64,000 nt of DNA, taken from contig NZ_JAHCMU010000004.1 of assembly GCF_018449435.1 (NCBI RefSeq), forward strand, positions 62,001-126,000. Direction: 5' to 3'. A program made the position numbers and the translations under genes. Source of the DNA: Flagellimonas sp. 389 (GTDB taxonomy: Bacteria > Bacteroidota > Bacteroidia > Flavobacteriales > Flavobacteriaceae). The notes beneath the pieces were generated by a model. That model was given only the letters and a program-made list of their open reading frames with translations, was not told the origin of the DNA and did no database searches. Positions 16,053 to 25,580 of the stretch are shown here, in pieces. The first letter of the stretch is position 1. Each line of letters begins with the position of its first letter.

Positions 16053-16751
16053 ATGCAAGAAAAGACTGTTTCCTTTTCCATTAAAAATTGGGCGGATGAC
16101 GATAAACCAAGAGAGAAATTGGTTCAAAAAGGGCGCTCGGCACTTTCAGATGCTGAACTTATTGCAATTTTGATAGGGTCTGGAAATAAGGAAGAGAGCG
16201 CAGTACAGCTTTCAAAGCGTATTCTTGCTTCCGTAAACCACAACTTGAACGAGCTGGGCAAGCTCTCAGTAAATCAGCTCATGCATTTTAAAGGTATTGG
16301 AGAGGCAAAAGCAGTGACCATCGCTGCAGCTTTGGAAATGGGACGACGTAGAAGGGGAGAGGAAGGTGAGAAGGTTTCCAAAGTTTGTAGTAGTAAAGAT
16401 GTTTTTGAGCTTTTACATCCTTTGGTTGGAGATTTGGAACATGAAGAGTTCTGGGTAGTCTATCTTAATAACTCTAACAAGGTGATTCATAAATCCCAAC
16501 TGAGCAAAGGTGGTATTACGGGAACTTTGGTTGATGTAAGATTAGTAATGAAGCGGGCATTGGAGCTTGGTGCGGTTGGGATAATACTTGCGCACAATCA
16601 TCCATCCGGTACAGTGAGGCCAAGTTCGGCAGATAAACAGATTACCCAAAAACTTAAGATGGCTTCTGAAGCTCTGGATATAAAAATATTAGACCACCTC
16701 ATTTTGGCGGAACAGGACTATTTTAGTTTTGCAGACCAAGGAATACTTTAG
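16053..16751 (+). CDS. radC: RadC-family JAB-domain protein
   Basis: 232 residues, the usual length. An N-terminal helix-hairpin-helix-like part (LMHFKGIGEAKAVTIAAALEMGRRR) is followed by the MPN/JAB domain with the metal-binding EHEEFWVVYLN glutamate and the HNHPSG...D motif (AHNHPSGTVRPSSAD). RadC was once tied to DNA repair, but its true activity is unsettled; the motif predicts a zinc metallo-hydrolase. A TATATTTA element at 16041-16048 lies only 4 bases before the ATG, so a very short or leaderless message is possible. The next gene starts 13 bases downstream. Confidence 0.93.
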   Translation: MQEKTVSFSIKNWADDDKPREKLVQKGRSALSDAELIAILIGSGNKEESAVQLSKRILASVNHNLNELGKLSVNQLMHFKGIGEAKAVTIAAALEMGRRRRGEEGEKVSKVCSSKDVFELLHPLVGDLEHEEFWVVYLNNSNKVIHKSQLSKGGITGTLVDVRLVMKRALELGAVGIILAHNHPSGTVRPSSADKQITQKLKMASEALDIKILDHLILAEQDYFSFADQGIL

Positions 16752-16764
16752 TTGAAAAGTAACT

Positions 16765-18060
16765 ATGTTATTGATATATACACATAAGATCACAAATCGG
16801 TTAACCTATACGGCGAAGCAGATTTTCGAAAAGATTTTAGGTGTAGAAATAACATTTACAACCAAAGTTGAAGATTTTATAAAGCATTCGGGCCCTAAAA
16901 TTACATATTCCAAACAACCCTTGCAGAACGAGTTTTTTGTTCGCAGCAACGACCTCTTGTTTGAACAGGGCATAAACGATTTAGAGATCAAAATGTCTGA
17001 TTGGGAAGGCATTCCATGTTTTTTTGCTACAGGTGAGAAAAGTTCCATTCCCTATGATATTTTCTCGGCAAGCTTTTTTCTGTTAAGTCGATATGAGGAA
17101 TATCTTCCCCATGTTAAAGATAGCGTAGGGAGGTTTCCTGCAAAGGAAAGTTTGGCGTACCAGCATAAATTTCTTGAGCTGCCCGTTGTGGACCTTTGGG
17201 CTTACAAGTTAATTGGTGCATTAAAGCAACGGTTTCCTGATATCAGTCATTCTCAAAGAGCGTACAGGTTTACATCTATAATAAATGTAACTACTTCACA
17301 TAGCTATGCACACCGTGGTTGGACCAGAAGTTTGGGAGGATTCTTTTTGGATTTAGGAAGTTTAAAGCTGAAAAGTTTGGTGTACAGGGTGTCTGTTCTT
17401 TTGGGTTTAAAAAAAGACCCATATGACAACTTTGACGAACTGATCAGGATTCATAAAATGTTCCCTGTAAAGACGATGTTTTTCTTTCAGTTTGCAAAAT
17501 ATTCTGCGCACGATAAAAATATTTCACCCAATAATAACAAGTTTGGGTACCTTATAAAGTCGGTTGCGGATTATAGTGTGGTTTCCTTGAGTACTTCCTT
17601 TCTATCATCTATGGACAAAGGAGTTTTGAAAGAAGAAAAAAGACAACTGAGCAATTTGATCAATAGACCTATAAACTATTCAAGACTACGATATAATAAA
17701 GTCAACGTTCCAACTACATATCGTAATCTTATAGAAGCGGAATTTACCGAGGACTTTTCCATGGGATACACCCATGAGATTGGTTTTAGAGCTGGCACCT
17801 GCACGCCTTTTGGTTTTTATGATATAAATATGGAAGCAAAGCAGCCCCTTAAAATCCATCCCTTTGCTGTACATGACTATGCGCTTGTCAATTACAGAAA
17901 TGACTCAGAAGTTTTTGAGAAAATGGATAGAATTTATAGACAGGTCAAACAGGTAAATGGAGATTTCGTAACTGTTTTTTCCAATGAACTGTTAGGGGGC
18001 GACCATAAACTGAATTGGTTGAAACTCTATCAATCTTTTTTAAAGCGATACTATGTTTAA
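16765..18060 (+). CDS. polysaccharide-deacetylase-like protein (DUF7033 type)
   Basis: 431 residues. The N-terminal ~125 residues match the DUF7033 region often joined to polysaccharide deacetylases in Flavobacteriia. The rest has the NodB-like barrel pattern, including INVTTSHSYAHRG, MGYTHEIGFRAGTCTPFGFYD and IHPFAVHDYAL. In a classical deacetylase the first motif would read DxD. Here TTSHSY replaces it, so the metal site and activity are uncertain. It sits between radC and the yjjG-like gene and overlaps the latter by 8 bases, so it is operonic. It has no signal peptide, which is odd for a cell-wall enzyme. Confidence 0.75.
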   Translation: MLLIYTHKITNRLTYTAKQIFEKILGVEITFTTKVEDFIKHSGPKITYSKQPLQNEFFVRSNDLLFEQGINDLEIKMSDWEGIPCFFATGEKSSIPYDIFSASFFLLSRYEEYLPHVKDSVGRFPAKESLAYQHKFLELPVVDLWAYKLIGALKQRFPDISHSQRAYRFTSIINVTTSHSYAHRGWTRSLGGFFLDLGSLKLKSLVYRVSVLLGLKKDPYDNFDELIRIHKMFPVKTMFFFQFAKYSAHDKNISPNNNKFGYLIKSVADYSVVSLSTSFLSSMDKGVLKEEKRQLSNLINRPINYSRLRYNKVNVPTTYRNLIEAEFTEDFSMGYTHEIGFRAGTCTPFGFYDINMEAKQPLKIHPFAVHDYALVNYRNDSEVFEKMDRIYRQVKQVNGDFVTVFSNELLGGDHKLNWLKLYQSFLKRYYV

Positions 18061-18742
18061 GGAGCAAATCACTGATATCTTCTTTGATTTAGACCACACA
18101 CTCTGGGATTTTGAAAAGAACTCTGCTTTGACATTCGAGAAGATTCTATACAAAAACAAGGTTGACGTTTCTTTAAATAATTTTTTAGAAGTATACGTGC
18201 CCATAAATTTTGAATACTGGAAACTCTATCGTGAAAACAAAATAAGCAAATCAGAACTCCGTTATCAAAGATTGAAGAAGACTTTTGATGTTATTGGTAA
18301 AAACATTGACGATGATTCCATACATATTCTGGCTCATGAATATATTGAATACTTGTCCTCTTTTACCCATCTCTTCCCCGATACCATTGAGGTCTTAGAA
18401 TACTTAAAACCACAGTATAGGCTACATATTATTACCAATGGATTTCAAGAAATTCAGGAGAAAAAGCTGAAAGGCTCAAAGATTCATCACTATTTTAACC
18501 AAATTATAGATTCAGAAAAAGCAGGGGTGAAAAAACCACATCCTTATATTTTCGAATTAGCATTGACAGAAGCCAATGTAAATGCTAAAAATGCCTTAAT
18601 GATAGGAGATAGTCTTGAAGCAGATATCATGGGAGCCATATCCGTAGGAATACAAGCTGTGCATTTCAACTCACATAAAGAGCAACAGCACGATTTATGT
18701 AGAATCATCGACGATCTTATTGAAATAAAAAGCATTTTGTAG
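18053..18742 (+). CDS. yjjG: YjjG-family HAD noncanonical pyrimidine nucleotidase
   Basis: 229-residue HAD hydrolase, subfamily IA. Motif I is FFDLDHTLWDFEKNS (nucleophile Asp in DLDHT, followed by the Trp-Asp pair typical of YjjG), motif II is IITNG, the motif III lysine is in EKAGVKKPHPYIF, and motif IV is MIGDSLEADI. YjjG enzymes dephosphorylate non-canonical nucleoside 5'-monophosphates as house-cleaning. The start overlaps the upstream gene's end by 8 bases, implying coupling. Confidence 0.9.
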   Translation: MFKEQITDIFFDLDHTLWDFEKNSALTFEKILYKNKVDVSLNNFLEVYVPINFEYWKLYRENKISKSELRYQRLKKTFDVIGKNIDDDSIHILAHEYIEYLSSFTHLFPDTIEVLEYLKPQYRLHIITNGFQEIQEKKLKGSKIHHYFNQIIDSEKAGVKKPHPYIFELALTEANVNAKNALMIGDSLEADIMGAISVGIQAVHFNSHKEQQHDLCRIIDDLIEIKSIL

Positions 18743-18794
18743 AGTTATACTATAGTATTAGAGCAGCTTATAATTCTTAGAAAACTTTATACTC

Positions 18795-19346
18795 ATGCAA
18801 CGATTGTTTTTCAATTGCTTCCTTGCATTTAATTGTTTTTTTGTTTTTTTCGGATGTTCCGAAGAGCAAAACTTTGATCAGTTCGATGATTTAAGCGTCA
18901 CCCCCTTAGTTGCATCAAGTATTTTTTATCTGGAATCGGATGAACAGTTCATAAACACGGCCGCTGCATTTGGCAACTTTTATACTGAAACCTTCAATTT
19001 TGATGCTTTCAATGAACAGTTTGTAGCCGAACGCTTAATTGAAGGTACAATTACATACGAAATTGAAAATACTACAAGTAAGCGCTTGGATATCATTGTG
19101 GAGTTTCTGGATGAGATGGGGAACACTTTGGATTTTGAACTTTTCGAAATCGAACCAGCCCCATCAGAGATGCAAACTATTGAAGTTCCTTATGGCCCTG
19201 GAGGTAAAAGCTTGGAAATCTTGGCGGCAACATCGAATATTAGAGTAACCGGTAACAATTTAGGGGATAACACAAGCGTGTCATCAAACGAAGAACCTAA
19301 AATAATCATGCGATCTGCCGCAGAATTCTTATTCCGTTTAAAATGA
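18795..19346 (+). CDS. lipoprotein of unknown function
   Basis: 183 residues, unknown family. The N-terminus is a lipoprotein signal with the lipobox FFGC (Cys near residue 21), followed by an acidic linker (SEEQNFDQFDD). The rest is beta-rich (TYEIENTTSKRLDIIVEFLDE). Its stop overlaps the start of the DUF5723 gene (ATGA). It is the first gene of a likely three-gene envelope operon ending at 21662 and is probably on the periplasmic face of the outer membrane. Confidence 0.7.
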   Translation: MQRLFFNCFLAFNCFFVFFGCSEEQNFDQFDDLSVTPLVASSIFYLESDEQFINTAAAFGNFYTETFNFDAFNEQFVAERLIEGTITYEIENTTSKRLDIIVEFLDEMGNTLDFELFEIEPAPSEMQTIEVPYGPGGKSLEILAATSNIRVTGNNLGDNTSVSSNEEPKIIMRSAAEFLFRLK

Positions 19347-20809
19347 GGCTATATAGCTTATTATTTTTAGCCACTTTTTTAGGTGTTTCTTTCATGCACT
19401 CCCAAAACAAGCAGTTGCTATATGATTTCTATGAGATTCCACAATCGTTAATGGTAAACCCTGGTGTCAAGGCCATGGAAAAGTGGCATGTGGGGGTTCC
19501 GGTTTTATCGGGATTATCCTTTCAAGCTGGTACAAGCGGGGTTACCGTTAATGACCTCTTTGCCAACGATGGAATTGATTTTACAACAAAGGTTAGGGAA
19601 CGTTTGTTGGATGTGATGAATCGAAAAGATGATTTTAGCACAACAAGTCAGATAGAAGGATTCAATGTAGGTTTTAGGGGGAGGAACAGGCCAGATGATT
19701 ACTATTCCTTTGGAATGTATGGAGAGACCGATATTATTGTATACTGGCCCAAAGATTTGGCCATATTGGCTTTTGAGGGTAATGGTGGAGCAAACATTGG
19801 AAGAAGTTTTGACCTTGGTGATTTAAGCCTTAGGGGCGAAATGGTCAGCGTATTCCATTTTGGCATCAATCGAAAGATAAGCAATACATTGACCGTTGGG
19901 GCAAGGGCAAAAATCTATTCCAGTATCTTTCACTTTAGGTCTACGAAGAATTCCGGTTCGTTTAGTACAACAGAAGGACAGAACAATATCTATGCGAATT
20001 CCATCACTTCAGATATGCAATTACAAACATCTGGCATCGATGGTTTTTTGGATATCATAGATGACGATACTTCGGGAAACAGAAGAGAACGGCTAGAGCG
20101 TTTGTTTACCAAAAAAGTATTGTTTGGGGGTAATCTAGGTTTGGGATTTGATTTGGGCTTCACTCATAATTTGAATCCGCAAACTACAATTACAGGTAGT
20201 TTGTTGGATGTAGGATTTATTTATAATTCAAAAGATATAAGAAACTTTACGCTCAACGGAAGTGCAACTAATGAAGGTGTTTCTATTGTTTTGCCTGATG
20301 ACATCTCAAATACTGGAACTGATATATGGCAAGACCTCGTAGATGAAATTGAAGAGTCCGTTCCATTTAATGAAAATGAATCCGGTTACATTTCTTTTCG
20401 ACCTGTGAAGGCTTATGGTTCAATACGCTATGACTTTGGTGAGGGTAAAACCAAAACAACAAGGAGGAACTGCGGTGGGTGTCTGGTTAACAATGTGTCC
20501 AGGCCCAACGAGGATTTCTACAGAAACAGTGTTGGCGGTCAATTGTTCTTAATGAAAAGACCAAGGGGAATACAAGGGGCACTTACAGGTTTTTACCAGA
20601 GAAGACTGGGCAGGTCACTTGCTTTAAAAACCACATATACGGTAGATAAATATTCATTTTCCAATGTTGGGTTGGGCCTTAACCTTCAAGCAGGTCCCGT
20701 AAATTTTTATGTTTTGGCAGATAATCTTTTGGCCTATAGAAATATAGCGGACAGTCATTATGCTTCTTTACAGTTCGGATTTAATATTATATCTTGGAAC
20801 GGTAATTGA
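19343..20809 (+). CDS. DUF5723-family outer-membrane protein
   Basis: 488 residues with a signal peptide (about 1-21, ending MHSQ). The body is made of alternating amphipathic strands with aromatic belts (YYSFGMYGETDIIVYWPK, FHFGINRKISNTLTVGARAKIY, SLQFGFNIISWNGN) and ends with a hydrophobic strand, as in outer-membrane beta barrels. The pattern matches DUF5723, whose role is unknown. It overlaps the upstream lipoprotein gene by 4 bases. A CGGC-containing insert near 377-380 (RRNCGGCLVN) is unusual in a barrel. Confidence 0.8.
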   Translation: MRLYSLLFLATFLGVSFMHSQNKQLLYDFYEIPQSLMVNPGVKAMEKWHVGVPVLSGLSFQAGTSGVTVNDLFANDGIDFTTKVRERLLDVMNRKDDFSTTSQIEGFNVGFRGRNRPDDYYSFGMYGETDIIVYWPKDLAILAFEGNGGANIGRSFDLGDLSLRGEMVSVFHFGINRKISNTLTVGARAKIYSSIFHFRSTKNSGSFSTTEGQNNIYANSITSDMQLQTSGIDGFLDIIDDDTSGNRRERLERLFTKKVLFGGNLGLGFDLGFTHNLNPQTTITGSLLDVGFIYNSKDIRNFTLNGSATNEGVSIVLPDDISNTGTDIWQDLVDEIEESVPFNENESGYISFRPVKAYGSIRYDFGEGKTKTTRRNCGGCLVNNVSRPNEDFYRNSVGGQLFLMKRPRGIQGALTGFYQRRLGRSLALKTTYTVDKYSFSNVGLGLNLQAGPVNFYVLADNLLAYRNIADSHYASLQFGFNIISWNGN

Positions 20810-20822
20810 TTATCTTTTCAAT

Positions 20823-21662
20823 ATGAAATCTAGACTTTTATTTTTAGTAATGTTTGCAGCAGTTTTGGGCGGTTCTTTGTACGGTCAACTTAATGATTAT
20901 AAATATATTATAGTCCCCAAGAAATTTGATTCGTATAAAGAAGAAAACAAATATCAGACGAGTACGACCATAAAACACTTGTTCGCGCAGCGAGGTTTTA
21001 ATGTAGTGTACGATGATGCTTTGCCAACAGAGTTGAGTAAAGACAGGTGTATGGGACTGTTGGTCAATCTAGAAGATATTTCCTCTATGTTTAGCACAAA
21101 GACTATTGTGGTATTAAAAGATTGTCAGTCCAATGAGGTTTTTAGAACTGTTGAAGGGAGAAGCAAAGTAAAAGAATTTAAGGCTGCTTATTCTGATGCA
21201 TTAAAGAAATCGTTTTCCTCATTTGATAGAATACAATACAAGTATACACCAAAAGAGAAACACAATATGACCGAAGAACCCATAACGGTCAGTTTCGAAA
21301 ATGATGTGAAGTCTTTGGATGAAAAACCAAAAGCTAAGATAGTGGTCCAAGAAGCTACTCCGGAAAATCAAAGTTTTAAAAGTATGGAGCCGAAACCTTC
21401 GGACTTTCAAAAGGCGGTTATGCCCGCTGCTGAAGCACTAACTTCTGTTTTGTTGTATGCCCAGCCAATTGAAAATGGCTATCAGCTAGTGGACAGCTCT
21501 CCTAAAGTCAGATTAAAACTTATGGAGACAGCTCTTGAAAATGTGTTCTTGGTAAATTTTGAAGGTAGAAATGGTGTTGTTCTTAAAGACAACGATAAGT
21601 GGTTTCTTGAGTTCGTGGAAAATGGAAAAAAGAAGGTAGAGGAACTTACCATTAAATTTTAG
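20823..21662 (+). CDS. exported protein of unknown function
   Basis: 279 residues from the ATG at 20823; a longer frame begins at 20760 inside the upstream gene and lacks a reason to be used. A signal peptide (about 1-22, ending LYGQ) is followed by an alpha/beta part (YKYIIVPKKFDSYKEENKYQTSTTIKHLFAQRGF), a low-complexity acidic linker and a C-terminal beta domain. No family is recognised. It is the third gene of the envelope set. Its stop codon interlocks with the convergent rarA stop (TTAG shared at 21659-21662). Confidence 0.7.
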   Translation: MKSRLLFLVMFAAVLGGSLYGQLNDYKYIIVPKKFDSYKEENKYQTSTTIKHLFAQRGFNVVYDDALPTELSKDRCMGLLVNLEDISSMFSTKTIVVLKDCQSNEVFRTVEGRSKVKEFKAAYSDALKKSFSSFDRIQYKYTPKEKHNMTEEPITVSFENDVKSLDEKPKAKIVVQEATPENQSFKSMEPKPSDFQKAVMPAAEALTSVLLYAQPIENGYQLVDSSPKVRLKLMETALENVFLVNFEGRNGVVLKDNDKWFLEFVENGKKKVEELTIKF

Positions 21663-22936
21663 TATTCATATTTGCCCTTCCAGCGTTTTTTTAGAAAATC
21701 CTTTATTGCCTTTTCTCGTGGATTCTCTCCTGGTCGGTAAAACGTAGTACCAGAAATTTCCTTTGGGAGAAATTCAAAGTCTACGAAGTTGTTCTTGTGG
21801 TCATGGGCATAATCATATCCCTTTCCGTAACCCAGGTCTTTCATTAATTTGGTAGGTGCATTTCTTATGGTTAAAGGGACAGATAAATCTCCAGTTTCTT
21901 TCACTTTTTGTTGTGCCTCTTTAATAGCAACGTAACTGGCATTACTTTTTGCGGAACTTGCAAGATACGTGGCACATTGGCTAAGAATTATCCGCGCCTC
22001 GGGATATCCAATAGTATTTACCGCCTGAAAAGCCGAGGTGGCCATAACAAGCGCTGTGGGGTTTGCATTGCCAATATCTTCAGAAGCTAAAATAACCAAT
22101 CTTCGGGCAATGAACTTTACATCTTCGCCACCCTCTATCATTCTTGCCAACCAATATACTGCAGCGTTGGGGTCACTTCCTCTAATAGACTTTATAAAAG
22201 CGGAAACAATATCATAATGTTGCTCCCCTGTCTTATCATAAAGTACTGTGTTCTTTTGTATCTTATTTAAGACCAGTTCGTTCGTAATCGTTACTTCGTC
22301 ACTTGGCTCAGAATTAATGATGAGCTCAAAAATGTTCAATAGTTTTCTTCCATCTCCCCCAGAAAGCCGCAGTAATGCCTCGGTTTCTTTAAGAATTATT
22401 TTCTTGGATTTAAGCGCAGCATCCGTATTCATCGCTCTGCTTATTAGCGCTTCCAAATCTTCTTTTTCAAAAGGATTCAATACATATACCTGACATCTTG
22501 ATAGGAGGGCGGGGATAACCTCAAAACTGGGATTTTCTGTTGTTGCACCAATTAAAGTGACCCAGCCTTTTTCAACCGCACCCAGCAAAGAATCTTGTTG
22601 CGATTTACTAAAACGATGAATTTCATCAATGAACAAAATGGGATTTTTAGAAGTAAACAGACCTCCGCTTTGTTTTGCTTTGTCAATAACCTCCCGTACG
22701 TCTTTTACACCACTGCTCACTGCACTTAACGTATAAAAAGGTCTTTGGCTTTGGTTGGCGATAATATTTGCCAGCGTAGTTTTTCCGGTTCCAGGAGGCC
22801 CCCACAAAATCAAGGACGGAATGATGCCATTCTTTATTTGATTGGTCAAAGAACCATGTTCGCCCACCAAATGGTTTTGGCTAATATACTCATCAAGCGT
22901 TTTTGGACGTATGCGTTCCGCAAGAGGTTCGTTCAT
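21659..22936 (-). CDS. rarA: replication-associated recombination protein A (AAA+ ATPase)
   Basis: 425 residues, the usual length of RarA/MgsA. Walker A is [12 protein letters not shown] (near 46-57), Walker B is [10 protein letters not shown], sensor 1 is [12 protein letters not shown], the arginine finger is in ALLSRCQVY, and the C-terminal MgsA tetramerisation domain includes [25 protein letters not shown] and ASEDIGNA. RarA acts at stalled replication forks together with SSB and the clamp-loader system. It is monocistronic and convergent with the envelope operon. A weak TAAATTTA -7 element lies at 22953-22960. Confidence 0.95.
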   Translation of the reverse strand: MNEPLAERIRPKTLDEYISQNHLVGEHGSLTNQIKNGIIPSLILWGPPGTGKTTLANIIANQSQRPFYTLSAVSSGVKDVREVIDKAKQSGGLFTSKNPILFIDEIHRFSKSQQDSLLGAVEKGWVTLIGATTENPSFEVIPALLSRCQVYVLNPFEKEDLEALISRAMNTDAALKSKKIILKETEALLRLSGGDGRKLLNIFELIINSEPSDEVTITNELVLNKIQKNTVLYDKTGEQHYDIVSAFIKSIRGSDPNAAVYWLARMIEGGEDVKFIARRLVILASEDIGNANPTALVMATSAFQAVNTIGYPEARIILSQCATYLASSAKSNASYVAIKEAQQKVKETGDLSVPLTIRNAPTKLMKDLGYGKGYDYAHDHKNNFVDFEFLPKEISGTTFYRPGENPREKAIKDFLKKRWKGKYEY

Positions 22937-23069
22937 AACAATAAAAATAAGGTAAATTTATAGTATTATTTTGTAGTTGTTTTTCCATCTAACTTAAAAT
23001 TACAATCCGCCTTATATGACAATTTGTGCGTATTTTATGTAATGGTCACATAATTGCTTTTATATTTTT

Positions 23070-23798
23070 ATGCTAGAAAAGAATCATTTTAAATTTTCTT
23101 ATTGGGTTTTATTTGCACCTCTTATAGCGGTTTTATCAATTTGGACCGTATTTTGGGTGGAAGTTCAATTTGATGTCAATTTGAACAAGTATGGTATTTA
23201 TCCCCAAAGATTTTCGGGTTTGAAAGGCATTCTATTTAGCCCTTTCATACATGGTTCGGTAGCACATTTGTACAACAATACTATTCCACTTGCAGTTTTG
23301 ACCGCCTTTCTGGTATATTTTTATAGGTACGCCTCGTTAAGAATACTTTTTTTTGGGATGCTTTTATCGGGTTCTCTTACATGGCTGATAGGTAGGCCAT
23401 CATACCATATTGGAGCCAGTGGTATCATTTATGTACTGGCGAGTTTTATTTTTTTTAAAGGGGTTTTTGCCAAACATTTTAGGTTAGTAGCATTATCATT
23501 GGTAGTGGTTTTTGTGTATGGAAGTATGATTTGGTACATATTTCCGGTTAAAGATGGTATTTCTTGGGAGGGACATCTTTCCGGTTTTCTTACAGGATTG
23601 TTGTTGGCGATTTTTGTCAAAATCAGGATTCCGGTCGAAAAAAAGTTCGAATGGGAGAAAGAGGGTTACAACGAAGAAGAGGATGCCTTTTTAAAACATT
23701 TTGATGAAGACGGTAATTTTATTGAAAGCGATTTAGATGAAGAAACCTCCGAAAAAATAAAAATCAAATATCACTATAAAAAAAATCCCGGCGAGTAA
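23070..23798 (+). CDS. rhomboid-family intramembrane serine protease
   Basis: 242 residues with about six membrane helices between 8 and 190. The catalytic serine is in GASGIIYVLASF and the histidine in WEGHLSGFLTGLL, making the Ser-His dyad; HGSVAHLYNNTIPL corresponds to the conserved HxxxxHxxxN region of helix 2. The C-terminal ~50 residues are an acidic cytoplasmic tail (EEEDAFLKHFDEDGNF). It cleaves membrane-protein substrates that cannot be named here. It converges on rlmB with a 3-base gap. Confidence 0.9.
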   Translation: MLEKNHFKFSYWVLFAPLIAVLSIWTVFWVEVQFDVNLNKYGIYPQRFSGLKGILFSPFIHGSVAHLYNNTIPLAVLTAFLVYFYRYASLRILFFGMLLSGSLTWLIGRPSYHIGASGIIYVLASFIFFKGVFAKHFRLVALSLVVVFVYGSMIWYIFPVKDGISWEGHLSGFLTGLLLAIFVKIRIPVEKKFEWEKEGYNEEEDAFLKHFDEDGNFIESDLDEETSEKIKIKYHYKKNPGE

Positions 23799-23801
23799 GA
23801 A

Positions 23802-24539
23802 TTACCCCATTCTTTGCCTTACCACTTCATATAAAAACACGCCACAAGCCACTGAAACGTTTAGTGAATCTATTTCACCTAAAAGAGGCAGCTTTGCTGT
23901 AGCGTCTACCAAATTCAAAATTGATGATGAGATGCCCTTATCTTCAGCCCCCATAAGTATGGTACAAGGCTGTTTAAAATCTGTAGTATAGACATTATTA
24001 TCAGATTTTTCTGTAGCGGCAATCACATGGATGCCAGAAGATTGAAGATAAAATATTGCATCTTTCAGGTGGTCCACTTTAGTAATAGGGACTTTAAAAG
24101 CAGCTCCAGCAGAAGTTTTTACAGTATCGTCCGTAATAGGTGCAGCACCACTTTTTGGGATTATGATACCATCCACACCAGTACATTCAGCTGTTCTGAT
24201 CATAGCTCCAAAATTTCTTACATCGGAAATTTGATCCAACATCAGAAAAAGAGGAATTTTCTTTTGTTCAAGAACTTGTTCCACCAAGCTCTCAAAACTC
24301 TGAAATTGAACGGGGGAAATATTTGCCACGGCCCCTTGATGATTGTTTCTGGTAAGTCGGTTTAGCTTTTCGACAGGAACATAAGATGCGCTGATACTGT
24401 TTTTACGAATCAAAACTTCCAATTCTTTAAACAGTTCACCGCTCAATCCTCTTTGAAGAAAAATTTTATTTATCGGCTGTTGGGAATCTATGGCTTCTAT
24501 TATAGCTCGGATACCATAGATTTGATTGGATTTTTGCAT
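23802..24539 (-). CDS. rlmB: 23S rRNA (guanosine-2'-O-)-methyltransferase RlmB
   Basis: 245-residue SPOUT/TrmH-family enzyme. An N-terminal substrate-binding domain (1-75, beginning IYGIRAIIEAI) precedes the knotted catalytic domain with motif 1 (SDVRNFGAMIRTAECTGVDG), motif 2 (ILMGAEDKGISS) and motif 3 (LNVSVACGVFLYEVVRQR). It methylates G2251 of 23S rRNA in the peptidyl-transferase P loop. The promoter sits so close to the ATG that the message may be leaderless. Confidence 0.93.
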   Translation of the reverse strand: MQKSNQIYGIRAIIEAIDSQQPINKIFLQRGLSGELFKELEVLIRKNSISASYVPVEKLNRLTRNNHQGAVANISPVQFQSFESLVEQVLEQKKIPLFLMLDQISDVRNFGAMIRTAECTGVDGIIIPKSGAAPITDDTVKTSAGAAFKVPITKVDHLKDAIFYLQSSGIHVIAATEKSDNNVYTTDFKQPCTILMGAEDKGISSSILNLVDATAKLPLLGEIDSLNVSVACGVFLYEVVRQRMG

Positions 24540-24544
24540 AGCAG

Positions 24545-24573
24545 CAAAAGTAGGTAAAAAGACAGGTTTCCAA
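24545..24573 (-). promoter_or_regulatory. consensus promoter for rlmB
   Basis: On the minus strand TTG (24573-24571), an 18-base spacer and TACTTTTG (24552-24545) match the Bacteroidota TTG/TAnnTTTG promoter exactly. The ATG begins 5 bases after the -7 element, at or next to the expected transcription start. Confidence 0.65.
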
Positions 24574-24766
24574 ATATTGAAATACTAAAAGTTAGCGTAG
24601 GGTTTTATATACGACCATAAAAATGTGAAAAATTACCAAATGTTCTAAAACAAAACTTCATATCTTCAGTATTCGTAAAAATAAACCTACATTTAATTTT
24701 TATGTTCACTTATTTTTATCTTTAAGGATAAATATCATAATCAATTAAGTAATAAAACAATCAATC

Positions 24767-25507
24767 ATGAAACGTAGTTTTTTTTACCCAGCGCTTGGGT
24801 TATTGCTTGGCCAGTCTATAATAGCACAAGCTCCTGCCAATTACAATGCCGATAATGAATCTTTTGGAAATCAACCTATGTTGCAGTATGCATTTCAGCA
24901 ACTTAATAGTAAAACGGCCAAAAAATTTGATGAAACCAATATTAGGGGATCTCGTTTTTACCGAAGAGGTTTTTTAGAGGGCAGTATTTACAGTAAAGAT
25001 GGCCTTGAAGGTAAAAATCTTATGCGTTATGATGGCTATAACGATGAAGTACAGATAAAAATCAGCCCATCCGATACAACAATTGTAATGCTAACACAGA
25101 ACAAAGATATATATTGTGTTTTGGGAAGGGAGAAAATAGTTTATAGAGAATATTTTGATAAGGATGGCGAAGCCATATATGGTCATTTATTTAAATTGGC
25201 TGAGACCGATGATTTAGCTTTGTTTGAACGTAGAATAAAAAAATATAAAGAAGGGAAAGCGGCCACAACATCTTTTGAGGTTCCTGTGGCAAGCCGTTTT
25301 GTTTTACAAACAGAGTTATACTACTTGGATAAAAAAGATAATAAAATACAGTTTTTTAAGCCTTCTAAAAAGAATTTGGTGGCAATGTTCGAAACTGATG
25401 ACAAAACCAAAAATGACAAACTAAAAAAGTTTATCTCTAGTTCTAGGTTGAATTATAAGGATACTAAAGATATTGTACAGGTTTTGTACTACTACAATAA
25501 CTTATAA
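24767..25507 (+). CDS. exported protein of unknown function
   Basis: 246 residues with a signal peptide (about 1-20, ending IAQ). The mature part is polar and beta/alpha mixed with many Lys and Asp residues, and no family is recognised. Motif-like stretches are RGSRFYRRGFLEGSIYSKDG and YIYCVLGREKIVYREYFDKDG-like strands near 113-140. The gene has a 227-base upstream region with a weak TATCTTTA -7-like site at 24717-24724 and ends 28 bases before a strong terminator. Confidence 0.7.
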   Translation: MKRSFFYPALGLLLGQSIIAQAPANYNADNESFGNQPMLQYAFQQLNSKTAKKFDETNIRGSRFYRRGFLEGSIYSKDGLEGKNLMRYDGYNDEVQIKISPSDTTIVMLTQNKDIYCVLGREKIVYREYFDKDGEAIYGHLFKLAETDDLALFERRIKKYKEGKAATTSFEVPVASRFVLQTELYYLDKKDNKIQFFKPSKKNLVAMFETDDKTKNDKLKKFISSSRLNYKDTKDIVQVLYYYNNL

Positions 25508-25529
25508 AAATCATCAATAATATTAATAT

Positions 25530-25558
25530 AAAAAACCGCGCTATAAGCGCGGTTTTTT
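25530..25558. terminator. bidirectional intrinsic terminator
   Basis: Stem CCGCGCT (25536-25542), loop ATA, stem AGCGCGG (25546-25552), with six A before and six T after. It separates convergent transcription units: the exported-protein gene on the plus strand and the SusCD operon on the minus strand. Confidence 0.92.
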
Positions 25559-25580
25559 GTTTTAAACTTTGAATCTATTC

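Noticed and set aside
18747..18758. Palindrome ATACTATAGTAT between yjjG and the lipoprotein gene
   Set aside because: It is a short, A/T-rich 12-mer that can arise by chance, with no second copy or clear promoter context.
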